Origin: Vulcanimicrobiota bacterium
GTDB lineage: Bacteria > Vulcanimicrobiota > Vulcanimicrobiia > Vulcanimicrobiales > Vulcanimicrobiaceae
Direction: 5' to 3'
Length of the DNA: 64,000 bases
NCBI GenBank assembly: GCA_003161435.1
Contig: PMOS01000031.1
Span: forward strand, 1 to 64,000
Made by a program: the position numbers and the translations under genes. Under the pieces are notes generated by a model, which searched no databases, was not told where the DNA came from, and saw only the letters and a list, made by a program, of their open reading frames with translations. Of this stretch, positions 52,552 through 63,395 are shown in pieces (the stretch's first letter is position 1; every line of letters starts with the position of its first letter).

Positions 52552-53324
52552 TAAGGAGCGATGTCGACTCCGCGGTACGAGTCGAAGTCGTCGTATCGCA
52601 CGCCGGCCAGGTAGAGTCCGTGCGGCGGTGCCGTCACGCCGGCGGCGCTGCGGCGCCGCGCTTCGAGCGCGAGGCGTGCGAAATCGACGTCGCGATAACC
52701 CGTCGCGCATTCGACCAGCGTGCCGACGACGACGCGCACCATGTGATGCAGAAACCCGTTGCCGCGCAGGCTGACGCGCAGCAGGTCGCCGCGGCGCGCC
52801 AATTCGATCGCGCGGAGATCGCGCTCGGTCCCGCCGTGCGCGGGCGGAGCACCGCAGTAGCTCACGAAGTCATGCGACCCGATCAGCGGCTGCGCCGCAG
52901 CGAGGAGGCGCCCGTCGTCGATCGGGCGCACGACGTGCCACGCGCGCCGGCGCCACAACGCCGACGGAAAACCGCGGTTCTGCAAGAGGTATTCGTAGAT
53001 CCGCTCGCCGGCATCAAACCGCGCCGAGAAATCGTCGCGCACCACCGCCGCGTGGCGCACCACCACGTCGGGCGGCGTGTTCGCGTTGATCGCCAGCACG
53101 AGGCGGTCGATCGGGAACCCGCGCTCGGCCGAGAACGACACGACTTGGCCGGTGGCGTGGACGCCGGCGTCGGTTCGGCCCGCGGCTGCGATTTTGACCG
53201 GCTGATGGAAGAGCCGCGTGAGAGCGTCTTCGAGCGCGCCCGCGACGGTGCGTAGCGCCGGTTGGTACTGCAGTCCGTGGAACGCGCTCCCGTCGTACTC
53301 GACGACGAGCCGATACGTCGGCAC
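52551..53324 (-). CDS. truA: tRNA pseudouridine synthase A
   Basis: A 257-aa enzyme converting U38-U40 of the anticodon stem to pseudouridine. Landmarks are YRLVVEYDGSAFHGLQYQP, AAGRTDAGVHATGQVVSF (catalytic Asp), YLLQNRGFPSALWRRRAWHV and GNGFLHHMVRVVVGTL. It is full length. It ends 10 nt from the HD-GYP gene, with which it is probably co-transcribed. Confidence 0.96.
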   Translation of the reverse strand: MPTYRLVVEYDGSAFHGLQYQPALRTVAGALEDALTRLFHQPVKIAAAGRTDAGVHATGQVVSFSAERGFPIDRLVLAINANTPPDVVVRHAAVVRDDFSARFDAGERIYEYLLQNRGFPSALWRRRAWHVVRPIDDGRLLAAAQPLIGSHDFVSYCGAPPAHGGTERDLRAIELARRGDLLRVSLRGNGFLHHMVRVVVGTLVECATGYRDVDFARLALEARRRSAAGVTAPPHGLYLAGVRYDDFDSYRGVDIAP

Positions 53325-53334
53325 GCGCGTTGGT

Positions 53335-53952
53335 TCAGGAAAGCGGCTCGACTGCCTCTCGCCGCACGCGCTCGGCGCCCAGCGCCGCGATGAGAACCGC
53401 CACCGCCTCGGGGTCGTAGCGCGTGCGCGCCGTGTCGAGCCTCGCGATCGCCTTGTCGTGCGAGATGGCAGCGGCGTAGGGCCGGCCCGACCGCATGCAA
53501 TCGTACGCGTCGACGACCGACAGGAGACGCGTCTCCCAGGAGATCGCGAGGCCGCGCAAACCGTCGGGGTAACCCGAGCCGTCGAGCCGCTCGTGGTGGC
53601 TGCGCACGATCGCGGCGATCGGGCGAGCGCCGCGGATGTTCAGCATCTGTTCCCCGCGTATCGCATGCGCGCGCAGAATGCGCCACTCGCCCTCACTGAG
53701 CTCGTGCCGCGCGTTGAGCAGCGAAGCCCGGATGTGCAGTTTGCCGACATCATGGAAGAGCCCGGCTTGGCCGAGCTTGACGATCCCGGCGTGCGAGAGT
53801 CCGGCGGTGGCGGCGACGCGCACGCTCAGCATCCCGACGTTGAGCAAATGGCGGTGCGTGTCGAAATCGTGGGCCAACACGGCGCCGAGGAACGCGACGG
53901 TGAAGGGTTGTCCGAACAAATCGCTCAGCACAATCCCAGGATCTTCGAGCAT
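53335..53952 (-). CDS. HD-GYP-type phosphodiesterase, minimal
   Basis: A 205-aa protein beginning at the ATG at 53952 (GGAG 7 nt upstream; an ATG at 54072 is also possible). It is essentially one HD-GYP domain: LLNVGMLSVRVA, GLFHDVGKLHIRASLLN, HAIRGEQML and HHERLDGSGYPDGLRG. HD-GYP enzymes hydrolyse c-di-GMP or related dinucleotides at a two- or three-iron site. No receiver or sensor domain is attached. With the GGDEF-EAL protein at the left end, this is the second c-di-GMP gene in the window. Confidence 0.85.
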   Translation of the reverse strand: MLEDPGIVLSDLFGQPFTVAFLGAVLAHDFDTHRHLLNVGMLSVRVAATAGLSHAGIVKLGQAGLFHDVGKLHIRASLLNARHELSEGEWRILRAHAIRGEQMLNIRGARPIAAIVRSHHERLDGSGYPDGLRGLAISWETRLLSVVDAYDCMRSGRPYAAAISHDKAIARLDTARTRYDPEAVAVLIAALGAERVRREAVEPLS

Positions 53953-54080
53953 GTCATGCTCCGGCTTTTGTAATGTCGCCGCCCGTTCGTGCCCACACGT
54001 GGACGGCGCGAGATGACAACGCCGGGCCCGCGCGATGCGTCTCGTTTCATCCGCTCGGTCGTTCTCATCCATTCATAAGA

Positions 54081-54116
54081 AAAGGCCGAGGCCGCCTTGC
54101 GGCGGCCTCGGCCTTT
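54081..54116 (-). terminator. Strong terminator between DUF5069 and HD-GYP genes
   Basis: A 16-bp perfect stem (AAAGGCCGAGGCCGCC, 54081-54096; GGCGGCCTCGGCCTTT, 54101-54116) with a TTGC loop. On the minus strand it ends CCTTTTCTTATG; the A/T ends make it plausible in both directions, but only the minus-strand DUF5069 unit reads into it. Confidence 0.8.
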
Positions 54117-54138
54117 CGCTTCAGTTCGGGTTCTTCGG

Positions 54139-54588
54139 TCAGACGCCGACGCGTTGCGGGACTTCGCGCTTCTCGTCGAGGTCGAGCAGGTCCGCCCACC
54201 GCGTGACGTCGGTACGGCTCGGCGCCACTTCGCCGCGCAGGCCCAGGAAATACTTCTCGCCGTCGCTACCGGGCTCGGGCTCGTGCGAGAGGAACTCCGT
54301 GTTGAACGCCTCGATCTCCGCGGCCGACTTCTTGTCGACGAACGGCTTGAGATACGCTTCGATCTCGGACTCGCTCTGCGCGTTCTTGATCACGTCGAGC
54401 AGCGCGTTCCCGTCGATGCCGAGGAACGCGAAGACACCGTTGTCCATCGGACAATCGTAGTTGTACTCGCCGTTGGCACCATTGGCGAGCGCGGTGCCCT
54501 TGTCGACGGCGCGTCCGAGTTGGACGACGCCGAGATACTTTTCGCGCACGGAGCGCGGATAGGAGGTGGTCAAGTCTTTCTTCAGCAT
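54139..54588 (-). CDS. DUF5069 protein
   Basis: A 149-aa protein of a family known mostly from Verrucomicrobia and related groups. The opening KKDLTTSYPRSVREKYLGVV, then LGRAVDKGTALANG and the YNYDCPMDNGVFAFLGID segment are typical. No function is established. There is no export signal. It is a single gene ending at a strong terminator, 57 nt from lysS. Confidence 0.88.
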   Translation of the reverse strand: MLKKDLTTSYPRSVREKYLGVVQLGRAVDKGTALANGANGEYNYDCPMDNGVFAFLGIDGNALLDVIKNAQSESEIEAYLKPFVDKKSAAEIEAFNTEFLSHEPEPGSDGEKYFLGLRGEVAPSRTDVTRWADLLDLDEKREVPQRVGV

Positions 54589-54644
54589 GGCGAGGCCCAG
54601 GACAGCGGACCTGTTCCCTCAGGTTGCGGGCTGAGCGAACCGAA

Positions 54645-56149
<1,505 letters not shown>

Positions 56150-56153
<4 letters not shown>

Positions 56154-56653
56154 GAGGCCTTCTTCGTCTTCTTGGCATCCTTGTTGATCGACTCGATCTT
56201 GTACTTCATCTGACCGCGCGGCGTCGTGACGTCGACCGTCTCGCCTTTCTTGCGGCCCATCAGCGCGCGTCCCAGCGGCGATTCGTTAGAGAGCCGCGCG
56301 TTCTTGGGGTCGGCCTCGGCCGAACCGACGATGGTGAAGTCGTGCGAGGTCCCCGAACTCGTCTCTTTCACCTTGATCGTCGCGCCGAGATGCACTTCGT
56401 CGGCGACGTAATCGCTCGCGTCGATGACACGCGCGTTGCGGATCATCGCCTCGAGCTTGAGGATACGACCTTCGACAAACGCCTGCTCTTGCTTGGCGTC
56501 TTCGTACTCGGCGTTTTCGGAGATGTCGCCGAACTCTTTGGCCTGGCGAATCCGTTCGTTGACTTCGCGGCGGTGGACGGATTTGAGGTCGTCCAACTCG
56601 TCCTCGAGCTTCTTGAGCCCGTCGCGGGTCAAAACGATTTCTTTGTCGTTCAA
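56150..56653 (-). CDS. greA: Transcription elongation factor GreA
   Basis: A 167-aa factor that rescues backtracked RNA polymerase by stimulating transcript cleavage. The coiled coil (LTRDGLKKLEDELDDLKSVH and EFGDISENAEYEDAKQEQA, with the DE/EN tip residues) is followed by the C-terminal FKBP-like domain (ESPLGRALMGRKKGETVDV). The start is TTG at 56653 with GGGAG 7 nt upstream. A lysine-rich tail (DAKKTKKAS) is added. The greA-lysS order is common. Confidence 0.95.
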
Positions 56654-56672
56654 AGGCGACTCCCGGTGTTTG

Positions 56673-57998
56673 TCAGCCGCCGGTTCCCGCGCTCCCGCGG
56701 ACGACGCGTCCGCGCCAGAGCGCCAGCGGAAGCCCGATGATTGCTGAGGCGGCGATGAAACCCCTGGTAATGATATCGTCGCGGCCGAATCCGATTGCCA
56801 GGATCACGCTCAGCGCGACTGCCGCGGTGCCCGGCAACACCGCCCCCGACCAGCGAACGGTTCCCTGCGCGGCAAAAAAGCGGACCGCCGCCAAGGCACT
56901 CATCGCAAAGAGGAGGCCGAGAAACCACGACGTTCCCTGCAAAGCCACGTCGAACGCGCCCTTCGCCGTCGGCGACAGGCCCGCGATCAGCGCGAAGACC
57001 ACCGAGACGGCGGAGATCAAGACGATGGCGGCCGCCGGCTCGGCGCGGCCGTCGAGCGTCCCCAGCGCGCGCGGAAGCACGCCGTCGCGGCCCATCGCGT
57101 AGATGCTGCGCGTCAGGTAGATCAACGTCGTCTGCAACGCCGCGGCGAGCGAGACGAGGACCGTGACGGCCAGGACCGGCCGCCATGGACCGCCGAGCAG
57201 ATCCCCGACGTACGCCAGCGCGTCATCCTCGTGTGCGGCGAAGCCGGCCGCGCTACCGACCCGGGTGAAGGCGGCAATGGCGAGCAGCAGGACGGCGGTC
57301 GTCAGCACGAGTCCGGCGAGCCCGCCCCAGCCGGGTGCCGACGGGGCGCCCTCCGCCTCCTCGGCGGTCGAAGCCGAGACTTCCCAGCCGTCGATCATCC
57401 AAATGCCGACCACCATTGCTGCGATCAGTCCGCCCCACTCGAGCGGGACCGGCGCGAAGGCGACCGCATCGGGGCGCGGATGACCGGCGGATAATCCCGC
57501 CGCCGCCGCGAGGATCAGCAGCTCGGCGGCGAGCAGGCCGAACGCCAGCAATGCGGTCGGTCGCAAGCCGTACCACAGGAGCAGCGCCGTTGCGACGATC
57601 CACGCGCAGGCGACGAGCGCGACCGCGAGCCCGTTCGCGGCGAGCGCCGGCGCGAGCAGGTCGAGCGTATAGGTCCCGGCAGGCAACGCGGTGGCGAGGA
57701 CCGCGAACACGTTGGCGACCAGCAGCACCCAGGCACCGTACGCGCCCGTTTCCGGACCGAACGCCGCGCGAATCCACGCGTACGACGATCCGGCATCGCG
57801 CATCCGCTCGCCCAAGCGCTTGTAGCCCAGCGCGATCATCGCCATCAGCAACGCGACGAGCGCCAGCGCGAGCCACGTCCACCTTCCGGCCGCGGCGATC
57901 ATCGCCGCCATCGTGGTGGCCAGCGAGAACGCCGGGCCCATCGCCGCCGCAGCGACGACGATGAGGTCGCGCAGCGCGAGCACCGGCCGCAGGCGCAT
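56673..57998 (-). CDS. APC-superfamily amino acid permease
   Basis: A 441-aa membrane protein with about 12 helices. The helix 1 motif AAAAMGPAFSLATTM and the segment AGSSYAWIRAAFGPETGAYGA are typical of APC transporters; WMIDGWEVSASTAEEAEG and TRSIYAMGRDGVLPRALG follow. The substrate is not evident, but basic amino acids or polyamines are common for the family. The ATG at 57998 overlaps the stop of a second permease (ATGA). It ends 19 nt from the greA start. Confidence 0.88.
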   Translation of the reverse strand: MRLRPVLALRDLIVVAAAAMGPAFSLATTMAAMIAAAGRWTWLALALVALLMAMIALGYKRLGERMRDAGSSYAWIRAAFGPETGAYGAWVLLVANVFAVLATALPAGTYTLDLLAPALAANGLAVALVACAWIVATALLLWYGLRPTALLAFGLLAAELLILAAAAGLSAGHPRPDAVAFAPVPLEWGGLIAAMVVGIWMIDGWEVSASTAEEAEGAPSAPGWGGLAGLVLTTAVLLLAIAAFTRVGSAAGFAAHEDDALAYVGDLLGGPWRPVLAVTVLVSLAAALQTTLIYLTRSIYAMGRDGVLPRALGTLDGRAEPAAAIVLISAVSVVFALIAGLSPTAKGAFDVALQGTSWFLGLLFAMSALAAVRFFAAQGTVRWSGAVLPGTAAVALSVILAIGFGRDDIITRGFIAASAIIGLPLALWRGRVVRGSAGTGG

Positions 57999-59419
57999 CA
58001 CGGCCGGCGCAGCAGCGAGTGACGATACCCGTATGCCGCGTAGACGATCACGCCGACGGTGAACCAGATCAGGAACCGCAGCCAGGTGACACCGTCGAGC
58101 CCTTCGAGCGTGAGCCACGCGCACAGCGCGATCCCCACGAACGGGACGAAGACCGGGCCCAGCGGGACGCGGAACGGACGCGAGGCGTTCGGGTGCGTGA
58201 AGCGCAGCACCATCACGCCCGCGCAGACGATCACGAACGCCGAGAAGGTGCCGATGTTGACCAGCTTGAGCAGGCTCGTCAGCGGGACCAGCGCGGCGAC
58301 GACGGCGACCAGCGCGCCGGTGATCAGCGTCGTCGCGATCGGCGTGCGCGTGCGCGCGTTGACCGAGCCGAACGCGCGCGGCAGCAGCCGGTCGCGCGAC
58401 ATTACGTAGAAGATGCGGATCTGTCCCAGCAGCGAGGTCAACATCGACGCGAAGGTTCCCGTCACCGTGCCGGCGAGCACCAGCCCGAACAGCAGCGGGT
58501 GCGAACCTGCGTGCTTCACCGCGTCGAGCATCCCCGAGTCGGGGTCGATCTTGTCCCACGCGACGACGCCGACAGCGACTGCAGCGACCGCGGTGAAGAG
58601 CACCGCGCCGACGATCAGCGACCCGATGATGGCGCGCGGGACGTCACGCACCGGATCGCGCGCTTCTTCACTCGCGACCGTGACCGTGTCGAAGCCGATG
58701 TAGGCGAAGAAGACGAGCGCGGCGCTCGCCACGATGCCGTGGATCCCCAGCGGCGCGAACGGGTGATATGCGGCCGGATGGATCGCGCCGGCGAGCCCGA
58801 GCACGAAGGCGATCAACGCAACGAGCTGGATGACGACCAGAACGCCGTTGGTGCCCGCCGACTCGCGGATTCCAATAGAGAGCAGGATCGCGAGAATGAC
58901 GATCGAGAGCGCAGCGACGACGTCGACCTGCGAGTGCGAGAGGTCGAGCGTGCCGTGCGCGAACGCGACGTGCGCCGTCTGCGCCCAGGCCGGCACCGGG
59001 AAACCGATCCCGCCCAGCAGCTGTTGCAGCGACGCCGAGAGCGTCGCCGCGAGCGGCGCGACCGAGAAGCCGTACTCCAGGATCAAGTCCCAGCCGATCA
59101 CCCAAGCGACGAACTCGCCGAGCGCGGCGTACGCATAGGTGTATGCGCTGCCGGCGACCGGCACCATCGACGCGAGCTCCGCGTAGCACAGCGCGACGAA
59201 CACGCAAGTCACGCCCGACAGCGCGAACGCGGCGATGACCGCCGGTCCGGCAGCGTTCGCGCCGGTGCCGACCGTCGAGAAAATCCCGCCGAGCATGGTA
59301 CCGAGGCCGACCGCGACCAAGGCGCGCACGCCGAGCACGCGGCGCAGCGGAGGGCCCTCGCCGGGCAGACGCTCGCGGTCGTGCGCCTGCCGCGCGAAGA
59401 GATTGCGCAGGACGGACAA
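57998..59419 (-). CDS. Cationic-amino-acid-type APC permease
   Basis: A 473-aa permease of the CAT-like branch (12-14 helices). GLGTMLGGIFSTVGTGANAA in helix 1, YAELASMVPVAGSAYTYAY, and FFAYIGFDTVTVASEEARDP with SRDRLLPRAFGSVNARTRTP are typical. The start is taken as TTG at 59419, 5 nt after the stop of the upstream gene; a longer open frame reads through that gene in another frame. It belongs to the amino-acid catabolism block, with lysine or a similar substrate plausible (inference). Confidence 0.87.
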   Translation of the reverse strand: MSVLRNLFARQAHDRERLPGEGPPLRRVLGVRALVAVGLGTMLGGIFSTVGTGANAAGPAVIAAFALSGVTCVFVALCYAELASMVPVAGSAYTYAYAALGEFVAWVIGWDLILEYGFSVAPLAATLSASLQQLLGGIGFPVPAWAQTAHVAFAHGTLDLSHSQVDVVAALSIVILAILLSIGIRESAGTNGVLVVIQLVALIAFVLGLAGAIHPAAYHPFAPLGIHGIVASAALVFFAYIGFDTVTVASEEARDPVRDVPRAIIGSLIVGAVLFTAVAAVAVGVVAWDKIDPDSGMLDAVKHAGSHPLLFGLVLAGTVTGTFASMLTSLLGQIRIFYVMSRDRLLPRAFGSVNARTRTPIATTLITGALVAVVAALVPLTSLLKLVNIGTFSAFVIVCAGVMVLRFTHPNASRPFRVPLGPVFVPFVGIALCAWLTLEGLDGVTWLRFLIWFTVGVIVYAAYGYRHSLLRRP

Positions 59420-59424
59420 CGGGG

Positions 59425-60336
59425 CTACGCGGCCTGGAACTCGATTACGCGCGGTTTGAGGTCGAGGCGCGCGAGCAGCGTCCGGTAGTCGTCGTCGGTG
59501 ACGTCGGCCCAGCTCTTGCCGAGCAGCGCGATCATCGCCGCCTCGACGACGTTGGTCCCGAACGAACGGCCGCCGAAATCCGGCGTCGTGGTGACCAACC
59601 GCGCGATCCCGTGGTCGCGCAGGAAGTCGACGTCCTTGGCAGTGACGGTATTGGTGAGGATCGTCTTGCCGTCGAGCCGCTCCGGCATGAACTGCCGCAT
59701 GAAGTGGTAGTCGCCCGCGATGATCTCGGCGTCCTCGTAGTACTCGGGATATTTCGGCTGCGGCGCGCGGTCTTGTTTCTTGCCGGTCGGATAGAAGAAC
59801 TGGAACGGCAGCTTGCACGCGTCGGGCAGATACTTGCGCGCCATCTCCTCGAACTCAACCAATCCGCGCACCGGCCGGTCGAGGTCGAGCGCGAAGATGA
59901 AGTCGCCGAACACGACGTCGGCACCCGCCTGGACGAGAGCCTGCGCCATCCCGAAGCGGTCGAGCGCGCTGACCATCAGCACGCGCTTCCCCTGCAGCTC
60001 GATCCCCATCGACGACTGCATGTACGAGATCGCATTGCGTTCGAGCGTGTTCTTCAAACCGCTACCGTCGACGACAGGCGTCGTCTTCACCGCGTCGAGC
60101 AGCCGCAATCCATCGCGCAGCGCATACCGGTCTTGCCCTGCATACAGGTATACGTCGATCCCACCGAGCCCGATCGCATCGACGGTCCCGTCGAGCGCCT
60201 TCAACCGCGCGATCGCCTTGTCGATAGAACCATCCGTCCCGACACGCGAGATGTCGAACTGCTCGCCGAGTAATTCCACCTGCGCGCGATGATCGCGCGA
60301 TGAGGATCCCAGCGAAACCGAGACGACGGTTTTCAT
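59425..60336 (-). CDS. 'Quinate 5-dehydrogenase'-like protein of unknown activity
   Basis: A 303-aa cytoplasmic protein beginning VVSVSLGSSSRDHRAQVELLG. The family is named quinate 5-dehydrogenase in databases, but I know of no biochemical proof for these proteins. GIGGIDVYLYAGQDRYALRD-type segments (here IGLGGIDVYLYAGQDRYALR), GADVVFGDFIFALDLDR and TTTPDFGGRSFGTNVVEAA are conserved-looking. A classical Rossmann GxGxxG is not obvious. The ATG at 60336 has GGGAG upstream. It sits next to the AAR-like gene and two amino acid permeases. Confidence 0.8.
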   Translation of the reverse strand: MKTVVSVSLGSSSRDHRAQVELLGEQFDISRVGTDGSIDKAIARLKALDGTVDAIGLGGIDVYLYAGQDRYALRDGLRLLDAVKTTPVVDGSGLKNTLERNAISYMQSSMGIELQGKRVLMVSALDRFGMAQALVQAGADVVFGDFIFALDLDRPVRGLVEFEEMARKYLPDACKLPFQFFYPTGKKQDRAPQPKYPEYYEDAEIIAGDYHFMRQFMPERLDGKTILTNTVTAKDVDFLRDHGIARLVTTTPDFGGRSFGTNVVEAAMIALLGKSWADVTDDDYRTLLARLDLKPRVIEFQAA

Positions 60337-60436
60337 CGCGCTCCCTTGCCGGATGCAACCCAACGCGTGAAAGGCGAGATGCTGGGGCGATTCGGCGGCC
60401 CGTCATCGAATGCGACGGCCGTCGCCATTTCGTGCG

Positions 60437-61546
60437 TCATGCGGAGGCTGCGCGGCGTTCTTCGGCCGCGGCGCGGGTGCGGGCGATCTGCTCGCGCGAG
60501 AGCGGGAGGTCGAACGCGCGCATGTCGGCCAGCGAGAAGCCCGCGCGTTCGGCCAGTGCATCGATCTCGCGGACCTTCGCCAAGTCGATACCGCGGCCGA
60601 GCGTGTAGGACTCGCAGCGGTTCTCCAGCGCGAGAACCATCGTCTCGGACATGCAGGCCAGCGCGGTACCGCGCGGCAGACCCATATCGAAATCCTCGCC
60701 TTGCTCGCGCACGCGCGCCCAGCGCATCTCGCCGGGGACGCGCATGTTGCCGCCTTCGACGACCAGCACGTCGGGGCGCTCGGCCGCGACCCGCCGGCTG
60801 ACGTCGTGCGGAAGCGACACCTCGCAGACGACGGCGCCGGTTCGCAGATCCTCCGGCTCGATGATGTCCTGCGTCGACGACGTCGCGGTCAGCACGAGAT
60901 CGGCGCGCTGCACTGCCGTGCTGATGTCGGTCGTGTACGACGACGCGCACGGCAGACCGTCACGGATGCTCTCGTGGAACTTGCGGAGCCGCGTCTCGTT
61001 GCGCGCGACCAGCACGACGTGCGCTACGTGCGGCGCGATCAGCTCGACGCACGCGCCGCCGATCGAGCCGGTCGCGCCGACGACGACGGCGGTCGCGCGC
61101 GCCGCGTCGATCCCCATCTCGTCCGCCCCGCGGAACAAGCTGCGCACGCCCGCGGCGATGGTGAGCGAGTTCCCGGTCGTCACCGGGATCGGGGCACGTT
61201 CGGCGATCGTCACGCCGCCGTCGCCGACCACGCCGGTGAACGCGCCCAGTCCCGCGACCTCGGCGCCCAGGCCCACGCCGATCTCGATCGCCCCCAGGAT
61301 GCGCTCGTACACCTGCTCGCGCGGCATCTCCAGCATCTGGGCCGGGAGCAGGGGGGCGGCGACGAACCAGCCTTCGGTCTCCCGCCCGTCGGGCGTGCGA
61401 ACGCCCGTCACGTGCGCCGCCGCCCAGGGCGGCATCCACTCGAGAATCTTCGCGATGATCGGCTTGCCCTTGCCCTTGGCACCGGGCTCGTAGCGCACCA
61501 CGTCCTCGAATGAGAGGGGGTGGATCACAAAGCAGAACTTGGCCAT
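60437..61546 (-). CDS. Acyl-ACP-reductase-like (AAR-type) NAD(P)-dependent enzyme
   Basis: A 369-aa protein; the ATG at 61546 gives MAKFCFVIHPLSFEDVV. A first domain (AEVAGLGAFTGVVGDGG, ITTGNSLTIAAGV-type) is followed by a Rossmann fold with VVGATGSIGGACVELI at about 155-170. GLPRGTALACMSETMVLALE near the end aligns, as I recall, with the catalytic cysteine region of cyanobacterial acyl-ACP reductase (here Cys298). AAR makes fatty aldehydes from acyl-ACP. In this setting an acyl-CoA or acyl-thioester intermediate is also possible. It is often misnamed shikimate dehydrogenase. Confidence 0.78.
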   Translation of the reverse strand: MAKFCFVIHPLSFEDVVRYEPGAKGKGKPIIAKILEWMPPWAAAHVTGVRTPDGRETEGWFVAAPLLPAQMLEMPREQVYERILGAIEIGVGLGAEVAGLGAFTGVVGDGGVTIAERAPIPVTTGNSLTIAAGVRSLFRGADEMGIDAARATAVVVGATGSIGGACVELIAPHVAHVVLVARNETRLRKFHESIRDGLPCASSYTTDISTAVQRADLVLTATSSTQDIIEPEDLRTGAVVCEVSLPHDVSRRVAAERPDVLVVEGGNMRVPGEMRWARVREQGEDFDMGLPRGTALACMSETMVLALENRCESYTLGRGIDLAKVREIDALAERAGFSLADMRAFDLPLSREQIARTRAAAEERRAASA

Positions 61547-61614
61547 CCAGGGGAGGGCGTTTCGCCCCCAGGCCGCCGGGAGCCCGCGGGCCGTTGGGGG
61601 AAAGGTTTCCGGGC

Positions 61615-62271
61615 ATGAATCAGACGCTCTCGACCATCGAAGAGCTCCTCCGGATCCCCTCCCCCTGCCCCTCCGCGATGGGGCTCGCGTGCGACGGTAC
61701 GGATCTCTGGATCGGTTCCTTCGAGACGAACCGGATCTACGGCTTGAACGCACAACAAGGCCGCGTTTTCGAGGAAACCGTCGCACCGGGTAGGCCATTC
61801 GGGCTCACCGTGACCGGCGACGCGTTGCGCGTCGTCGTCGGGCAGGACGACGACGACCGTTTCATACGGCGCTACATCATGGGCAAGGACTTCAAGTCCG
61901 AGAAGATCCGCTGCGCCGAAGGCACCGGCTCGTTCTTGGCCTACGACGGTGACCGGCTATATTTGAGCCAACGCGACAATCAGTGCATCCTCGAGCTCGA
62001 TGAGAGCGGCCGCGTTTTGCGGACGATTCCGGTACCACGGCAGATAACCGGGATGGTGATCGTCGCCGGTCGCTTCTATCTCGTGACGACGGAGAGCCGG
62101 GAGGTCGACGACCACCGGCTTTTATGTTTGGACGCGCGTAAGGAACAGCCCGAAGTGCACGAGCTGGCATCGATTCCGTTCGTGGCGCGGAGTCTGGGCT
62201 TCGACGGATCGAAGCTCTGGACGAACGACCGCGGCGAGAACCAGATCGTCGCTTTCGCCAAGCCCGGTTGA
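61615..62271 (+). CDS. Beta-propeller protein (glutamine-cyclotransferase-like or NHL-like)
   Basis: A 218-aa soluble protein; the ATG at 61615 lies 69 nt from the divergent AAR-like gene. Repeated blade-like units are visible (GLACDGTDLWIGSFETNRIY, DGDRLYLSQRDNQCILELDE and GSKLWTNDRGENQIVAFAKP). No signal peptide is present. It is about half the length of a full six-bladed propeller, so it may dimerise or bind a partner. The function is unknown. Confidence 0.75.
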   Translation: MNQTLSTIEELLRIPSPCPSAMGLACDGTDLWIGSFETNRIYGLNAQQGRVFEETVAPGRPFGLTVTGDALRVVVGQDDDDRFIRRYIMGKDFKSEKIRCAEGTGSFLAYDGDRLYLSQRDNQCILELDESGRVLRTIPVPRQITGMVIVAGRFYLVTTESREVDDHRLLCLDARKEQPEVHELASIPFVARSLGFDGSKLWTNDRGENQIVAFAKPG

Positions 62272-62327
62272 GGTAGCTGGACGCAGGTGAACGGGGACCG
62301 CCTGCGTCCGTTACGAGCTACGCAAGG

Positions 62328-63395
62328 GTGACGACGCAGCGGTCCCGGCGCTCGAGCGTCCGAGCGGTTTTCGAAACGGTCGTCCAGGAGCACGCCGTCA
62401 CGGCGACGCTGCACGACGAGCTTTGGGCCGTGCTGTGGAACCGGCGGTACGAGGACGTCGACGAACCGGTGTGGAGCGTCGATAGTGCTTACAGTGGTAC
62501 GCTGGTGTTCGCGCGTGAGCTCGACGCGCTCACGTGGCTGATCGGCCTCGACACGCGCGAAACGTTTCTCGTTCTTCGCGTCACGGGTTCGGCGCCGCCG
62601 ATCGGCAGCCGCGTGCGGCTGCTCCCTGCGATTGCGGAGCGCTGGCGCTTCGCCGACGTTCGGCGGCTCGGCCTCGGGATCGAGCTGCGTTTCGAGGACC
62701 CGACGCCGATCCCCGACTTGATCTGGGTCGCGATACTGCGCTCGGGCGTACGGCGGCTCGCAGCCTTGATCGACGCACGCCGCGTGCAGCTCGTCTCGCG
62801 GCGCGCGCAACTGGGCGTGGTCACCGAGTCGCCGACGGTCGATCAGGTGTGGCGGGAGAAGATCGCCGCGATCGGCGAGCGCGTCGCGTTCGCGACCGAT
62901 TACACGCCCCAGGAGCATCGTTCCCTCGCGCATGCTCGCTCGAAAGGCGCGCGGACCGGCGATGAAGAGGAGCATCGAATCGTCATGGCCCGTCGACTCC
63001 GCTACAGCGAACGCCGCGATGCAGAGGTGGCACACTTTCGCTCCGGCGAGTGGCAGGCAATCCACGATCAGGTCGCGGCGGCGCGCAGCAGGTATGAAGA
63101 ATATCGCGACGAGGCGATCGGCCTCGAGGACGCGCTGCAGCGCCTGCGCTCGCTGGCCGAACGTGCGGCGCGCGCGATGATTCTGCTCGACGACCTCGAG
63201 CAGGTCGAGTTCCCGGTTCGCGCGTTGTCGTTCGACGAGGAGCGCTTGGAAGAGCCCGCCTACGCGCAGGAGTTGCTGCGCAGCGTCGAGCTGCTCCACG
63301 CCGCGGTCCCGCCGCGCTCAGCGTCCGGGGCAGCCCACTTCAGCGCGTATCGTGCGCGGACTGCCGGCCCGTCCGTCATCCCGCCTCGCTATTAG
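62328..63395 (+). CDS. Uncharacterised 355-aa protein
   Basis: A soluble protein beginning at GTG after a GCAAG stretch. The first half resembles a beta-rich region (TLVFARELDALTWLIGLDTR, ETFLVLRVTG). The second half is helical and charged with a coiled-coil-like part (HDQVAAARSRYEEYRDEAIG and ALQRLRSLAERAARAMILLD). No domain is recognised. It follows the propeller gene and converges on the SRPBCC gene, overlapping its end by 20 nt. Confidence 0.75.
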   Translation: MTTQRSRRSSVRAVFETVVQEHAVTATLHDELWAVLWNRRYEDVDEPVWSVDSAYSGTLVFARELDALTWLIGLDTRETFLVLRVTGSAPPIGSRVRLLPAIAERWRFADVRRLGLGIELRFEDPTPIPDLIWVAILRSGVRRLAALIDARRVQLVSRRAQLGVVTESPTVDQVWREKIAAIGERVAFATDYTPQEHRSLAHARSKGARTGDEEEHRIVMARRLRYSERRDAEVAHFRSGEWQAIHDQVAAARSRYEEYRDEAIGLEDALQRLRSLAERAARAMILLDDLEQVEFPVRALSFDEERLEEPAYAQELLRSVELLHAAVPPRSASGAAHFSAYRARTAGPSVIPPRY